From contig JARYHS010013631.1 of NCBI GenBank assembly GCA_031002005.1, forward strand, positions 69,127,832-69,191,831: a stretch of 64,000 bases of DNA, given 5' to 3'. The DNA is from Vandiemenella viatica (Eukaryota; Arthropoda; Insecta; Orthoptera; Morabidae). Each line of letters begins with the position of its first letter. Positions within the stretch are counted from its first letter, which is position 1. This document shows, in pieces, positions 12,437 to 23,677 of the stretch. The translations under genes were made by a program, and so were the position numbers. The notes under the pieces were generated by a model that saw nothing but the letters and a program-made list of their open reading frames with translations, searched no databases and was not told the origin of the DNA.

Positions 12437-12764
12437 TGGCATAAAAAGCTTATAAATAAAAAATGGTTGGAGACTGAAGGTATTGTTTCTGAAAATTTAT
12501 CATTTCCTAAATGCTGATATATTTTTCGTGTGTCAGCACTGTCGTCCATGGAAAGATATGGTTTATTTCTTTGTCCTTAATTTTATTTTGCTATCCAGCA
12601 TATTATATTTCCTTGTAACTGGTGAATATGAAACAATGATAGGGGAAATAGACTCATCACTTAACATAATTGGAAATAGGACTGAGTTGACATCGCACAG
12701 ATTAACACAAATGCATAATATTTAAGGTGAAACCTTTATCAGTTTGCGAAGACCAAATCTACAC

Positions 12765-12955
12765 CAAATGTGGTGGGTGAGCTGTTACTGTTCTGGCCTC
12801 ACATTCGATTGGAATCCGTGTCTGGGCATCCAAATGCCAGGATGCTACCTTCAAAAGTCCATAGCTGAATTCCTTCCCACTCCTTGTCTGCAGTCCCACC
12901 CTGCCTCTAATGACGTTGAAGAGGCATAAAGCCTTAAATTTAAAAAAAAAATAAA
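12765..12955 (+). repeat. SINE-like element with A-rich tail
   Basis: A TTCGATTGGAATCC stretch resembling a degenerate B box is followed by CCTTCCCACTCC and GTTGAAGAGGCATAAAGCC, ending in an A-rich tail at about 12938-12952. Copy B has the same element at 45212-45422 with a longer A tail (about 26). The layout fits a tRNA-derived SINE mobilised by a non-LTR element. Confidence 0.6.
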
Positions 12956-14779
12956 ATTGACAGTACAATATACGTGTGGCCAATGTCGGCAGCTGCCCAA
13001 AATTAGGCCAAAGATATGCTGTGTATTTCATCATGCTCTTGTCTCATTAAGGGTCCCTGAAACATTGTGCAGTTGTGTTTTTATCTTATGTGTTATGTCC
13101 CTCGAGCCTGTAACTTTAGTAAGATAAGGATTCTACTTTCTCTATCCTTTTTTATGTTGCCTTTGCCTTCAATTTTTATTTTAGCTTGCACTATATAAAA
13201 CAGAATAATGTAGGCAAGCTGTGTAATCAAGTTAGTGCCCAAGAGCTTAATGAAGTTACTGCTTTCCTGGTAGTTTTCATTTTAAAAATTTTCATATATT
13301 TTTGATATTTACTGAAAAGTAAATCTGCTCAAAGCTTGCTTGTGTGTAAATAAGCTATTATCAATCAGCTTTCAAAACTACTTGGCATATTGGTTCAGGA
13401 TGCACCAAATCTTCCTCTAATCTATACTTTTATTAATCTGTAAACAGGCTGCACCTGACTATCCCTTTGTGAAGGAATCAAGTGAAAACTATCAAAGCAA
13501 TTTGGATGGGGTTTTAACAGTATGGATGCTTATGGTCAAATTTTAATCTGTAGTGTATCTTAGGACTACATAAATATAGCAAGAAATTATAACTCATGCT
13601 TGCCAAGGACAGATAGCTGCCACAAATTAAACTGCATCTCAGACAAACATTCCTTTAAGAGATCCATTTCAGAGATCATATGCAGCACTTCACCCTTTCA
13701 ATTCTGTTTTTGTCAATAACTTATTTATTTCTGTGGTTTTGTGAAATATTGTATGTTAGATAAAACTGATAATGTTAATCAACCTAATACATCAATGATC
13801 AACATTCCAACATGCATAAAATTGTGAAATTTAATTTATGGTAAAGATTAAAAAGATACTACAATATATTACAAATCTTTGTTTTGCTATTAGAAGAAAA
13901 CTAGAAGGTAAACACATTACTACACACGCCAAGGACTGTGTGGACGAACCAGTGGGAAAATGCTAGTCCCTTATGCAAATAAATTATAATGACCTCTTGT
14001 TCCCTGTGGGGCTATAAATGCAATTGCTTAATTGAATTCTTAGCAAAATTAATGAAACTTGCAGCCTATTTGGAGATCTGGCTTACTACCTTACAATTTT
14101 GCAAATTCTAAAAACGAAGCTTGTTTACAGTAGAACGGGCATAAGTGAAGCACCCGATACCGCAACCTTACAGCCCATTACGCAGCTAACTGAAGCAGTA
14201 GAGTTAACTAAATAGTCAATACAGATAATAAATCAAGTTTTAAACCTACGTAAACAGCTGTAGCAGAATATAATCCATCACAGCAAAAGCAATATTTTGT
14301 TAAAGAGGTAATTTCACTAACACTTTTATTCACTCTAAGAGTTTTTCAGAATAACAAACAGTCTAAAGTTAATAAATCTTGTTATAAAGAAACCTTAAGT
14401 TTAAAGTCTATAAAGCCGATATAGTAATTTACTATGTGAATATGCACTATTAAATTCATGAAACCATATGCTAGGAGGAATATTAAGTCAGCTGATAGAG
14501 TGAGACTAACTTTACGGACTCTAGCACAACATACCTAATTTTAGGAAAGTTTTATTTGGTTTAAAGATTGTTTTCAAATAAAATATGATTAATTACCCAT
14601 GTGCTCATAGAGATTTTTAATTACTGCAAGCCAATCGCATGAATTCAGTGGAAGAAATAATGTTCAGGATATACAACAGTAACTTTCAAACCAAATTTTA
14701 TAAGACTTTTTGAGTAACCTATAGTATTGTAATTATAATAATATAAAATAATGATATTTTGCTTGTGGCTGTGATGTTA
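12956..14779. other. Intergenic, no gene seen
   Basis: AT-rich DNA collinear with 45423-47250. No open frame has recognisable features. Differences from copy B are small indels only. Confidence 0.6.
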
Positions 14780-15578
14780 TCATGGAACAAGGAAGCAAGC
14801 TATTTTCAGAAATTAATTACAAAGCAGAGAAAGCAGCTAGAGGCGAGATTAAAAGCTTTATAGGTATTTGAGAACCTGTAGAGTCGTTTAAAATATGTCT
14901 TAAAGTTTTCCTGTCCTGGATTTATGCTACTGAAGGAAAACTTAAGACATTTCAGTAGAATATTAAAGCACTCTGTTCTACTTATTTATTAAATAAGGAT
15001 GGAGAAGAAGTTACGAAGGATTTGAAAAAGGCAGAGATTTTAAGTAACTGATTTTGTGAGAGCATTAGGGACAATAAATCAGAAACAAGAGGTTCTTAAT
15101 CGGATAACGAGCTTAACAAAACAATTTGAAATGAGCAGACCATAAAATTAAAATTCATCCTGAGGATATCATGAAGCAACTAAGAAAGCTGAAAAAAAAA
15201 AAAAACAAAGGGGCTGGTGTAGATAACATTACTACAGATATCTTAAAGATAGCAGGATGTGACATTGTATCTTATCTTAAAATATTATTTAAACTGAATC
15301 TGGATACTTGCAGCTTACCACAGGATTAGAAAAGTGTGATAATAGTGCCGATACATAAAGGAGGAATGAGAAATAGAGTTGAAAATTATAGGCCAATTAG
15401 CTTGACATCTGTGGTAGGTACATTAATTGAGAGATTGATATGCAACTACATCAGAAATATATGTGAGGAGTGTAAGTGGTTTTCAAGGAGGCAGCATGGC
15501 TTTAGGCAAGGATATTCATGTGAATCTCAGTTGGTGGGATATATGCAAGATATTACGGATGAAATGGACAAGGGTGGT
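14780..15578 (+). mobile_element. Second non-LTR retrotransposon, reverse-transcriptase 5' part (copy A)
   Basis: Broken frames read as the connector and first reverse-transcriptase blocks: EEVTKDLKKAEIL near 15000-15040, GAGVDNITTDILK near 15210-15250, then 15336-15578 with VPIHKGG, VENYRPISLTSVVG, KWFSRRQHGFRQGYSCESQL and MQDITDEMDKGG. The element is then cut by the LTR element beginning at 15579. The rest of the reverse transcriptase is seen only in copy B, at 53675 onwards. A stop and frameshifts upstream show it is dead. The family differs from the element at 1-3340. Several more relics of it lie in the window (38010, 53675, 58441, 61313). Confidence 0.8.
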
Positions 15579-16454
15579 TGTAACGTTCCCACCCCTCCTT
15601 TTAATTATTCTCGGCTAATGGATTATTGATTAATCATCGGACTTCATTGTCAGAGATTGACTGCAGTCATTCTATATCAGATCATGAGCTGAAAGGGTGA
15701 AACTGTTACAAAGAAATAAAACTTGGGTAGCTATACCACACTAATTTGAATTTATATTCTGATAACAAGAACACTTTGATACAATAACAGTCCTCTGTTC
15801 AGACCAATATATTCAATTTTAAATTATCTTGATAAGACAGTTATATATATACTTCTAATGTTCTTAGTTTCTTCACTATAAACCTATAGCGAGAGTGAGT
15901 CTTCAGCACAGAGAGAGAGAGAGGAACAAAACATAAAAGAATGAACTTACATCATTCACGGCAGGGCCACCACAAGGAGCAGATCCGCAAACTTCAACTC
16001 CGCAACTGAGCAAGACTGAGGACGCTATCATCTCCTTGGGACTTTTTATCGTACCCGGCTAATGGTATTCCGGTGGACCTTCTGGGAGGGTAGTACTACC
16101 AACATTGGCTTCTTGCCTCCCTGTTGGCGGGAGGACCATCTCTGCCAAATGGGAGGAAGCAAAGATTTCCACCGATACTACCCCACCCCAGGGGTGACTT
16201 TCTGTGTTTGTGTGGTAGCTACAATACCATCCTGCTCCCCACCAAGACTGAGGGTGGGAACTGGATGCTGGACCCTTTCAGCATGGCCTAGCCGCCATGA
16301 CAGCAGTCTGTAGCCCACCTGAAAATCTTAAAATAAAATCTCCCTGCCTCACTCTTGCTAATATAATTAAAATCCCTTAATGCTATTCTTATTCTAATCA
16401 AATACTACTTCTTCAAGTTCCTAATTAGAATTTTAATCATCTTGTGACATCACA
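15579..16454 (-). repeat. LTR, 3' copy in element orientation (copy A)
   Basis: It begins TGTAACGTTCCC and ends TGACATCACA on the plus strand (element orientation: TGTGATG...CGTTACA). A purine-rich stretch on the minus strand just inside it (ATCGGTGGGTATTG) is the candidate polypurine tract. This LTR holds some 270 bases that the partner LTR lacks (compare 49114-49997 with 53046-53674). Confidence 0.75.
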
Positions 16455-18089
16455 ATACCCACCGATTAAATGTGCCTTACTTCGATAGGAATCCAGGTAC
16501 CATTTGTCATCACTACTGCACAACACACTCTGTCGTTATCGGTTGCGGGTTAAGTCGGTGCCTCACTGACCAGCTGACCTGGATGAGTGAGGCCAGTACG
16601 GGTCGCCGTGTTTGTTGACAGATCAGCAGATTAGGGGAAAGGGTGCTGCCCCTTTCTATATGCATCTCCCGGCTGGTCCCTCTGGGCAGCAGTTTCGCTG
16701 TGAACATACTTTGTATGAAGTTTCCCTTCAGCCTCTTATGATCAGCTGAGCTCAATTTTTTGATACAGCTCGGATAATTAAAAAAGATAAACATCTTATA
16801 ACCATGGTTCTCTTAAACTACACAAATATTTATAGAATAAGCAACTATTACATTAAAAAAAACCTTTTAAAGAACCTGAATTACTAGTACTAATAATTAT
16901 ATAGCAAATCATTATATAAAACAAAACTAGCAGCCACTATTACAAAGAATTACGAAAAACACACACATATAAGGCAATAACAAAAATAAGTATTTACAAA
17001 ATCATTTCAGACTAGTATTAAGTTACAAACACCTCTTTCTGTGGAAGGATAATATCAATAGTGAACTCGTTACTTTAACCTGGTCCAACCATCTGTACTA
17101 AACATAAACACACGATATATTTTAGTAGTCTTTTCACTATTTTACTCATTTATTAACAACAGTATTATTTGCACTATTATACATTTGAATAACATTCATA
17201 TCATCTGTCATGGTTTTCAGAGTCAAGCTTAGATCTGTGTGGTAGAAATGTCAACTTGTAATGCACTCTTACTTATCTCAAAATCCTGGAATGTTTTCTC
17301 ATGGAGGCTTTATCCTAAATTTTCCAAAGGAAGGTTTTATTTCTTTGTCTTACAAAAGGGAAATGGAATACTAATTTCTTTTATCTGCTACTTTAACTCA
17401 CTTATCTTTACATGGCCTTTCTACATTACTCTGTCTGCAGTTAACACCATCCCCATAAGCTTAATTTGGGCCAACTCAAATCCTCAGTGTTTACGGACTT
17501 ACATATTTAATTAATACCATCTGACTAGGTTCGGTCCCCTTAAAATATGAATTTTAGTTTACTTTCTTGCAGACCTTTCCAGAAAAACATAATCTTACTT
17601 CTTTCCTTACACATGTGAATTACATCATGACCAACTGCTTTTTTCCCCCACTTTCCCATTTAATTTATCTAATAGAAGAACTTTCAAATACTAATTACCA
17701 TTACATAACTTCGAAATAATCTGACAACCTTCCATTTATTTTATGACATCTTAAAATATAAGTCTTCCGCATCTTGGAATCAATGAATAATTACCTATTC
17801 CCTCTCCAAACACGCTTAGCTTCTAATAAATACATATTTTAACTATTACAATTCATACATTATTTCCACAATATGCTCCAGGACTCAGAAGACATAGCGG
17901 GATAATCACCTGTTTCGTGTTTGCTCAGTGTTTGCATACCTTACTGTGGGGGACGCGGAGGGTGGAGCAGTGTTAGGTCGCTTTTGTCTGCAGTCACCTG
18001 TGAGTCCGGGGGCCGGCTGCCCCCTTCCCCCAGCTCTGCTTGACAAAGGTCTAGATGGCCACACTTCGCAGTGAATCACTGTATATATA

Positions 18090-19533
18090 CACAGACGGAA
18101 AAAAAAATCCCAACACCAAGAAAAAATTATTGTAGAGTAATGAAATTTGGACAATGCATTTGTCAAGTTAACATGTTTAATTGATTAAATTTTCAAGATC
18201 ACAGGTTAATTTAAGCTCAAGAAAATGCATTTCAAATGTGAAATACTGTTAAATTAATAGCCGGTGTAACCTCCAGAATTTTGAATGCAAGCCTGCAAAC
18301 GTGAATGCATTGTGTCATACAGGTTTCGAATGTCACTTTGTGGTATGGAGTTCCATGCTTGTTGTACTTGTGCTGTCAATACTGGGACGGTCAGTGCTGG
18401 CTGTGGATGATGCTGGAGTTGTCGTCCAATGATATCCCATACGTGTTCAATTGGAGACAGATCTGGTGATCTCGCAGGCCAAGGTAACATGTCGACACTC
18501 TGTAGAGCACGTTGCGAGACAACAGCGGTATGAGGGCGAGCGTTATCCTGTTGAAAAACTCCCCCTTGAATGCTGTTCATGAATGGCAGCATTACAGGTT
18601 GAATTACCAGACTGACGTACAAATTTGCAGTCAGTGTGTTTGGTATAACCACAAGAGTGCTCCTGCTGTCATAGGAAATTGCTCCCCAGACCATGACTCC
18701 AGGTGTAGGTCCATTGTGTCTAGGCCGCAGACAGTTTGGTTGCAGGCGTTCCCCTGGCCTCCTTCTGACCAACACTCGGCCATCACTGGCACCAAGGCAG
18801 AACCTGCTTTCATCAGAAAACACAACAGATCTCCACTCCGTCCTCCAATGAGCTCTGGCTTGACACCACTGGAGTCGCAAACGGCGATGGCTTGTAGTCA
18901 GTGGAATGCACGCTACAGGGCTGGAGTCATGGTCTGGGGAGCAATTTCCTATGACAGCAGGAGCACTCTTGTGGTTATACCAAACACACTGACTGCAAAT
19001 TTGTACGTCAGTCTGGTAATTCAACCTGTAGTGCTGCCATTCATGAACAGTATTCAAGGGGGAGTTTTTCAACAGGATAACGCTCGCCCTCATACCGCTG
19101 TTGTCTCGCAACGTGCTCTACAGAGTGTCGACATGTTACCTTGGCCTGCGAGATCACCAGATCTGTCTCCAATTGAACACGTATGGGATATCATTGGACG
19201 ACAACTCCAGCATCATCCACAGCCAGCACTGACCGTCCCAGTATTGACAGCACAAGTACAACAAGCATGGAACTCCATACCACAAAGTGACATTCGAAAC
19301 CTGTATGACACAATGCATTCACGTTTGCAGGCTTGCATTCAAAATTCTGGAGGTTACACCGGCTATTAATTTAACAGTATTTCACATTTGAAATGCATTT
19401 TCTTGAGCTTAAATTAACCTGTGATCTTGAAAATTTAATCAATTAAACATGTTAACTTGACAAATGCATTGTCCAAATTTCATTACTCTACAATAATTTT
19501 TTCTTGGTGTTGGGATTTTTTTTTCCGTCTGTG
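18090..19533. mobile_element. Fold-back element built from two inverted Tc1-like 3' halves
   Basis: A near-perfect palindrome: arms 18090-18700 and 18923-19533 (611 bp each, no net indels) flank a 222-bp unique loop. Both ends read CACAGACGGAAAAAAA inward and the insertion is flanked by TA (18088-18089 and 19534-19535). Copy B has the uninterrupted site at 51400-51401, proving the ends. Each arm encodes the C-terminal part of a Tc1-like transposase; the loop adds the SDESRF region on the minus strand. The N-terminal half is missing, replaced by the inverted 3' arm. Long transcripts would form a 611-bp hairpin. Confidence 0.95.
18254..18922 (-). pseudogene. Tc1-like transposase, C-terminal catalytic part
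   Basis: DDE transposases of this family cut and paste elements at TA sites. On the minus strand the loop and left arm carry FSDESRF (first catalytic Asp), GVMVWGAIS, QQDNARPHTA (second Asp) and SPDLSPIEHVW (Glu), then a C-terminal region ending GGYTGY and a stop at 18254. I count 32 residues between the second Asp and the Glu, two fewer than the common 34 in Tc1. The N-terminal DNA-binding domain is absent: upstream of the loop the sequence is the antisense of the other arm. The same C-terminal part is encoded on the plus strand by the right arm (18923-19369). No active transposase can be made. Confidence 0.85.
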
Positions 19534-19605
19534 TACTTTCCTAACTGCTTGCTTGTCATATTGAGGTGTGGGAGGGCCTTGATGCTCTCCTCCCACACTT
19601 GCATG

Positions 19606-20897
19606 TCACATATTCGGCCTCTCTTCCTCATAAAATTCATCCATGACCGCCAATATTCTCAGGGCATCGGGAATGGTCTTTATATGGGCGGCAAGTAGCT
19701 GCCACCTGGCCCATTCGGGTAGTTGGCGAAAAACAGCATCTATAATCTCAGTCTCAATGGGCGGGTCAAGGTACTGGACTTGAGCAATTTCTTTCAAAAA
19801 AAATTCTCTTAGTGTTCTGTCTTTGGCCTGAAATCAGGGACTGATCATTAACAATCTTTTGCATCTTCGCTGGGTTGTTACTGACCAGTATTGGACATGA
19901 AATCCCTCCTAGACTTCTCATATGAGCTCAAGGTTTTCCTTGCCGAATCGAACACTATTTACATTCTCCAGCAAGATGTTTACCAAAAAGGTAGATTTTT
20001 CTATCCTCTGACATGGGGTGTGACTCGAAAAAATGGTTAAAATTTTCACAGAACTCCATGGGATGGATCCTAGACGCCTTCCCACTAAATTTTTTCCCAC
20101 TTTATCTGATTTTCTGGCAGTATTTGCCATGGTATAACACCCCGGTATAACTAACCGGTTATTCCTGCTATTCTCCGTCTCAAGAAAAGCCGGTGGACAG
20201 CGCATGGGTTGACCTAGTGATGTATGACTTAATTGGGTTTCTCAGGCAGCCTCCGGACCAACTTCCAGTGGCTGGCTGAGTGACATACTATTATTTTCTC
20301 CTACATTATTTTTCAAATTCACAAGGCGACATTCGTACCTCTTAAAAGCAGAATCATTTCCCGCTTCCACCCCCCGTAATGTTTCATGAAGTTCATTAAT
20401 TATTTTGTATTTCTCTTTCAATTCATTCTTTAACAAACTTACTTCACTCTGTAAATACCTTACGTTACCCTCAGTTACAACACATCTACATTTTCTGACA
20501 AGTATCTTTTGATCTTATCTTCAAACAGACAAAATTTTGCATCTAGCATTTCAAATACCTGATCAGCCATCCCATCATTAAACCTGTCAAAACTTGTCTC
20601 TAACATATTTGAAAATCTATTCATCATAGCTGTGCCAAAATTGCTCAACTGCTGATCATAAGAATTAATGATACTGGCCTCTTCACAATGCTGTTGCGAC
20701 CACTGATAGGTGCCCTCAATGTCAAGTCCTCCAGAGTCAGGTTGGCGGGCGCTCGACATTCCTTTATCCTGCTCCTGGTCGCCTTCGGAGACAGATCGTC
20801 CCCACCTGGCTGCCTCCCTTGTTCCGAACAGTGGCGACATTGCTGACCTTGGCCAAACTCGCTGTCCACTCAGTACAGGGTGGTTCCCAAGTTCCAA
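19606..20897 (-). pseudogene. LTR element gag-like protein (copy A, broken)
   Basis: Minus-strand frames (20475-20897, 20242-20436, 19918-20205, 19606-19797) read as a retrotransposon gag: a long helical region with MADQVFEMLDAKF and LKNELKEKYKIINELHETL (probable coiled coil), then a capsid-like part ending FYEEERPNM. A 7-base deletion near 20486 relative to copy B breaks the first part. An in-frame TGA (also in copy B) separates 20242-20436 from 19918-20205, and a further shift precedes the last part. No zinc knuckle is visible. Confidence 0.65.
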
Positions 20898-21146
20898 ACC
20901 GGTAGACGGAATGTTGGTCAGTATTTCTTGTCCTGCTCCTGCTTCTGGAAATCTCGGAACGTCTTGTGCTTCAGCCGATGTTGATCTACTTTGTGTTGCC
21001 CTCTTTCTTGCCTGTTCTCTGTGCTCTGTGCTGTCTTCAGTCTTTCACACTTCAAAATGAGTAAGAGTTCTCTGTCAATTATTGCCACCACAGTTTGTAA
21101 AAAAAAAATCAATTGAATGCTTGTGTCGTTTTCACAGTTGCCATCT

Positions 21147-21354
21147 TGTAACGTTCCCACCCCACTTTTAATTATTCTCGGCTAACTAATTATTGATTTA
21201 TCATCGGACTTCATTGCTGGAGGTTGACTACATTCATTCAATATCATATCACAAGGTGAAAGGGCCACCGCACGGAGCGGATCCGCGAACTTCAACTCCA
21301 CAACACTGAGCAAAACTGACCAGAACTGAGCAAGACTGACGACACTATCATCTC
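21147..21354 (-). repeat. LTR, 5' copy in element orientation (copy A, cut by gap)
   Basis: It starts TGTAACGTTCCCACC on the plus strand like 15579 and 53046, and runs into the N gap. Just left of it, on the minus strand, TGGCAACTGTG is a candidate primer-binding site (TGG start, 3 bases inside the LTR end); the matching tRNA is unknown. Confidence 0.7.
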
Positions 21355-22354
21355 NNNNNNNNNNNNNNNNNNNNNNNNNNNNNNNNNNNNNNNNNNNNNN
21401 NNNNNNNNNNNNNNNNNNNNNNNNNNNNNNNNNNNNNNNNNNNNNNNNNNNNNNNNNNNNNNNNNNNNNNNNNNNNNNNNNNNNNNNNNNNNNNNNNNNN
21501 NNNNNNNNNNNNNNNNNNNNNNNNNNNNNNNNNNNNNNNNNNNNNNNNNNNNNNNNNNNNNNNNNNNNNNNNNNNNNNNNNNNNNNNNNNNNNNNNNNNN
21601 NNNNNNNNNNNNNNNNNNNNNNNNNNNNNNNNNNNNNNNNNNNNNNNNNNNNNNNNNNNNNNNNNNNNNNNNNNNNNNNNNNNNNNNNNNNNNNNNNNNN
21701 NNNNNNNNNNNNNNNNNNNNNNNNNNNNNNNNNNNNNNNNNNNNNNNNNNNNNNNNNNNNNNNNNNNNNNNNNNNNNNNNNNNNNNNNNNNNNNNNNNNN
21801 NNNNNNNNNNNNNNNNNNNNNNNNNNNNNNNNNNNNNNNNNNNNNNNNNNNNNNNNNNNNNNNNNNNNNNNNNNNNNNNNNNNNNNNNNNNNNNNNNNNN
21901 NNNNNNNNNNNNNNNNNNNNNNNNNNNNNNNNNNNNNNNNNNNNNNNNNNNNNNNNNNNNNNNNNNNNNNNNNNNNNNNNNNNNNNNNNNNNNNNNNNNN
22001 NNNNNNNNNNNNNNNNNNNNNNNNNNNNNNNNNNNNNNNNNNNNNNNNNNNNNNNNNNNNNNNNNNNNNNNNNNNNNNNNNNNNNNNNNNNNNNNNNNNN
22101 NNNNNNNNNNNNNNNNNNNNNNNNNNNNNNNNNNNNNNNNNNNNNNNNNNNNNNNNNNNNNNNNNNNNNNNNNNNNNNNNNNNNNNNNNNNNNNNNNNNN
22201 NNNNNNNNNNNNNNNNNNNNNNNNNNNNNNNNNNNNNNNNNNNNNNNNNNNNNNNNNNNNNNNNNNNNNNNNNNNNNNNNNNNNNNNNNNNNNNNNNNNN
22301 NNNNNNNNNNNNNNNNNNNNNNNNNNNNNNNNNNNNNNNNNNNNNNNNNNNNNN
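21355..22354. other. Assembly gap, exactly 1000 N
   Basis: A run of exactly 1000 N, the same length as at 62645-63644. Equal round lengths indicate a placeholder, so the true distance and even the adjacency of the two sides are unknown. Open frames read through it are artefacts. Confidence 0.98.
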
Positions 22355-22434
22355 CAAGGAACAGGAAGGAATTTGATCATAAATGTACATTACTGAAACA
22401 TATTGTAATCAGTAAGGTTCAGATTTTTATGACC

Positions 22435-22980
22435 AAAAAAATAGAGAAATATGCAGGCAAATATGACCTTAAAATTGGGTAAATATGACCTAAAAATGAC
22501 AAAATATGACTAAACATTTAAACTTACTATACATCAAAATATGCTCAGTTACACATAACTTATTTTATCCAGTAATGTTGCTTTCATGCACACATCATAA
22601 GTTGCTTCCGTGTTCTCGCTGGACAATTTGGAAATTAAATTTTAAATCATTTTGTTGAAGCCTAATTTCAGATAATTTGCAGAATAGAACTCTTTCATCT
22701 GTACTAAAATACTCCTCTTTATAGTCCCTTAATTTTTGGCATGATGGTAGGTCTATCCACTACAGATTTAACGATGACTGAGGATATTTCATTGGGATAA
22801 TTATCGACGCGGAATATTATGTTTAGAGTGTGACAATAATGTATAACTTTAATTCTTGACTGGTGAATTCTGACCACAGTTAAAATTAGTTTTTTCCTTC
22901 CACCTGTGTAGCAGAAGTAGACATCTGTGAATAATTATCTTAATTTCTTCTCATCTATATCTAGTGAATTCCCGGTACTA

Positions 22981-23012
<32 letters not shown>

Positions 23013-23230
23013 CAGATTTTTCCTCGAAGTATGACCATATCACCATTACTATTATCGAAATATGACCAAAACTAGAAAAATGGTCTGAATATGCATTTAT
23101 AAGCTATATAAAATACATTTAAATACAATCAGAAATGTTGAATCAGTGTTTAATTCAGCATTTCAGCTCAAAATGAAGGCAGGAAAAAAAATATGACTTG
23201 TCCTAAAGAAACAAACCATAGTAATCAGAA
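22435..23230 (-). mobile_element. Old hAT-like transposon remnant with ATATGACC-rich ends
   Basis: AAATATGACC and close variants occur at least six times in two clusters, 22435-22515 and 23025-23065. Between them, on the minus strand around 22631-22716, a broken frame reads EEYFSTDERVLFCKLSEIRL, like the single zinc-finger start of hAT-type or CGGBP1-like proteins. A 30-base poly-A tract is at 22982-23012. No transposase core is visible. Family assignment is a guess. Confidence 0.3.
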
Positions 23231-23677
23231 TTTTGTTTCCTTTCTCATCTGTAAGCTAAATTCAATAATAAACCATGGCAGCAAACTGAGGTGCAAAAAT
23301 AATATACCATTAAGAACTGCAAGCTATGATGAATTAAAGAGAATTATAGTGGAATGAGCAAGGAAGCTAGAAATGAATGGCAATTACAGAAACATTATCT
23401 ATGGCATGACTTTAAGGTAAAGACAGCAGAAAGATATTGGGTGATGTGTTAAGGCTGGATGAAAACAAATGAATAAAAAGTATTCTTCTACAATGCCGAT
23501 CAATGAAATTATTATCCCCAAATAGAACTTTTCTGCCAATACTACTGGTTAACACATTGTAAGTGAAGATAATTTCATTCCCAAAAATACTGACCAATTG
23601 TTTCAAGTTACTCCCCCCCCCTTTATCGTCTATAAGCAATAAAACCCTAAATAGCAAAGTTTAAAATGTACATTCAC

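Larger units (their letters stand above)
1..21354 (+). repeat. Copy A of a >20-kb direct duplication
   Basis: This block is collinear with 29540-53253 in the same orientation. It contains the same non-LTR element, NDP kinase gene with introns, SINE-like repeats, second non-LTR element and LTR element. Base 1 matches 29540 and base 21354 matches 53253. By eye the copies differ by scattered substitutions, many small indels and several clean insertions or deletions. Copy A ends at a 1000-N gap inside an LTR, a typical contig break. It is either a tandem segmental duplication or an alternative haplotype scaffolded in line; sequence alone does not decide. The upstream limit is outside the window. 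Confidence 0.93.
15579..21354 (-). mobile_element. Gag-only LTR retrotransposon inserted in a non-LTR element (copy A)
   Basis: Two direct long terminal repeats flank an internal region: 15579-16454 and 21147-21354 (cut by the N gap). On the plus strand each begins TGTAACGTTCCCAC; the first ends TGACATCACA. Coding is on the minus strand, so the element runs right to left. The internal region holds gag-like frames (19606-20897) but no protease, reverse transcriptase, RNase H or integrase that I can find, so it is non-autonomous or internally deleted. A fold-back Tc1 element (18090-19533) inserted later. Matching structure in copy B shows the LTR insertion predates the A/B split. Confidence 0.8.

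Noticed and set aside
16062..16313. Open frames in the LTRs (16062-16313, 49599-49856, 53257-53538) with similar translations
   Set aside because: They repeat because the LTR repeats; they lie opposite to the coding strand of the element and have no domain.
18512..19369. A 285-codon plus-strand open frame across the fold-back element
   Set aside because: Its first ~60 codons are the antisense of the transposase arm and its middle reads the loop in the wrong direction. Only 18923-19369 is true transposase sequence; the long frame is a product of the palindrome.
21182..22390. Long minus-strand frames around 21182-22390
   Set aside because: They exist only because N codons have no stops.
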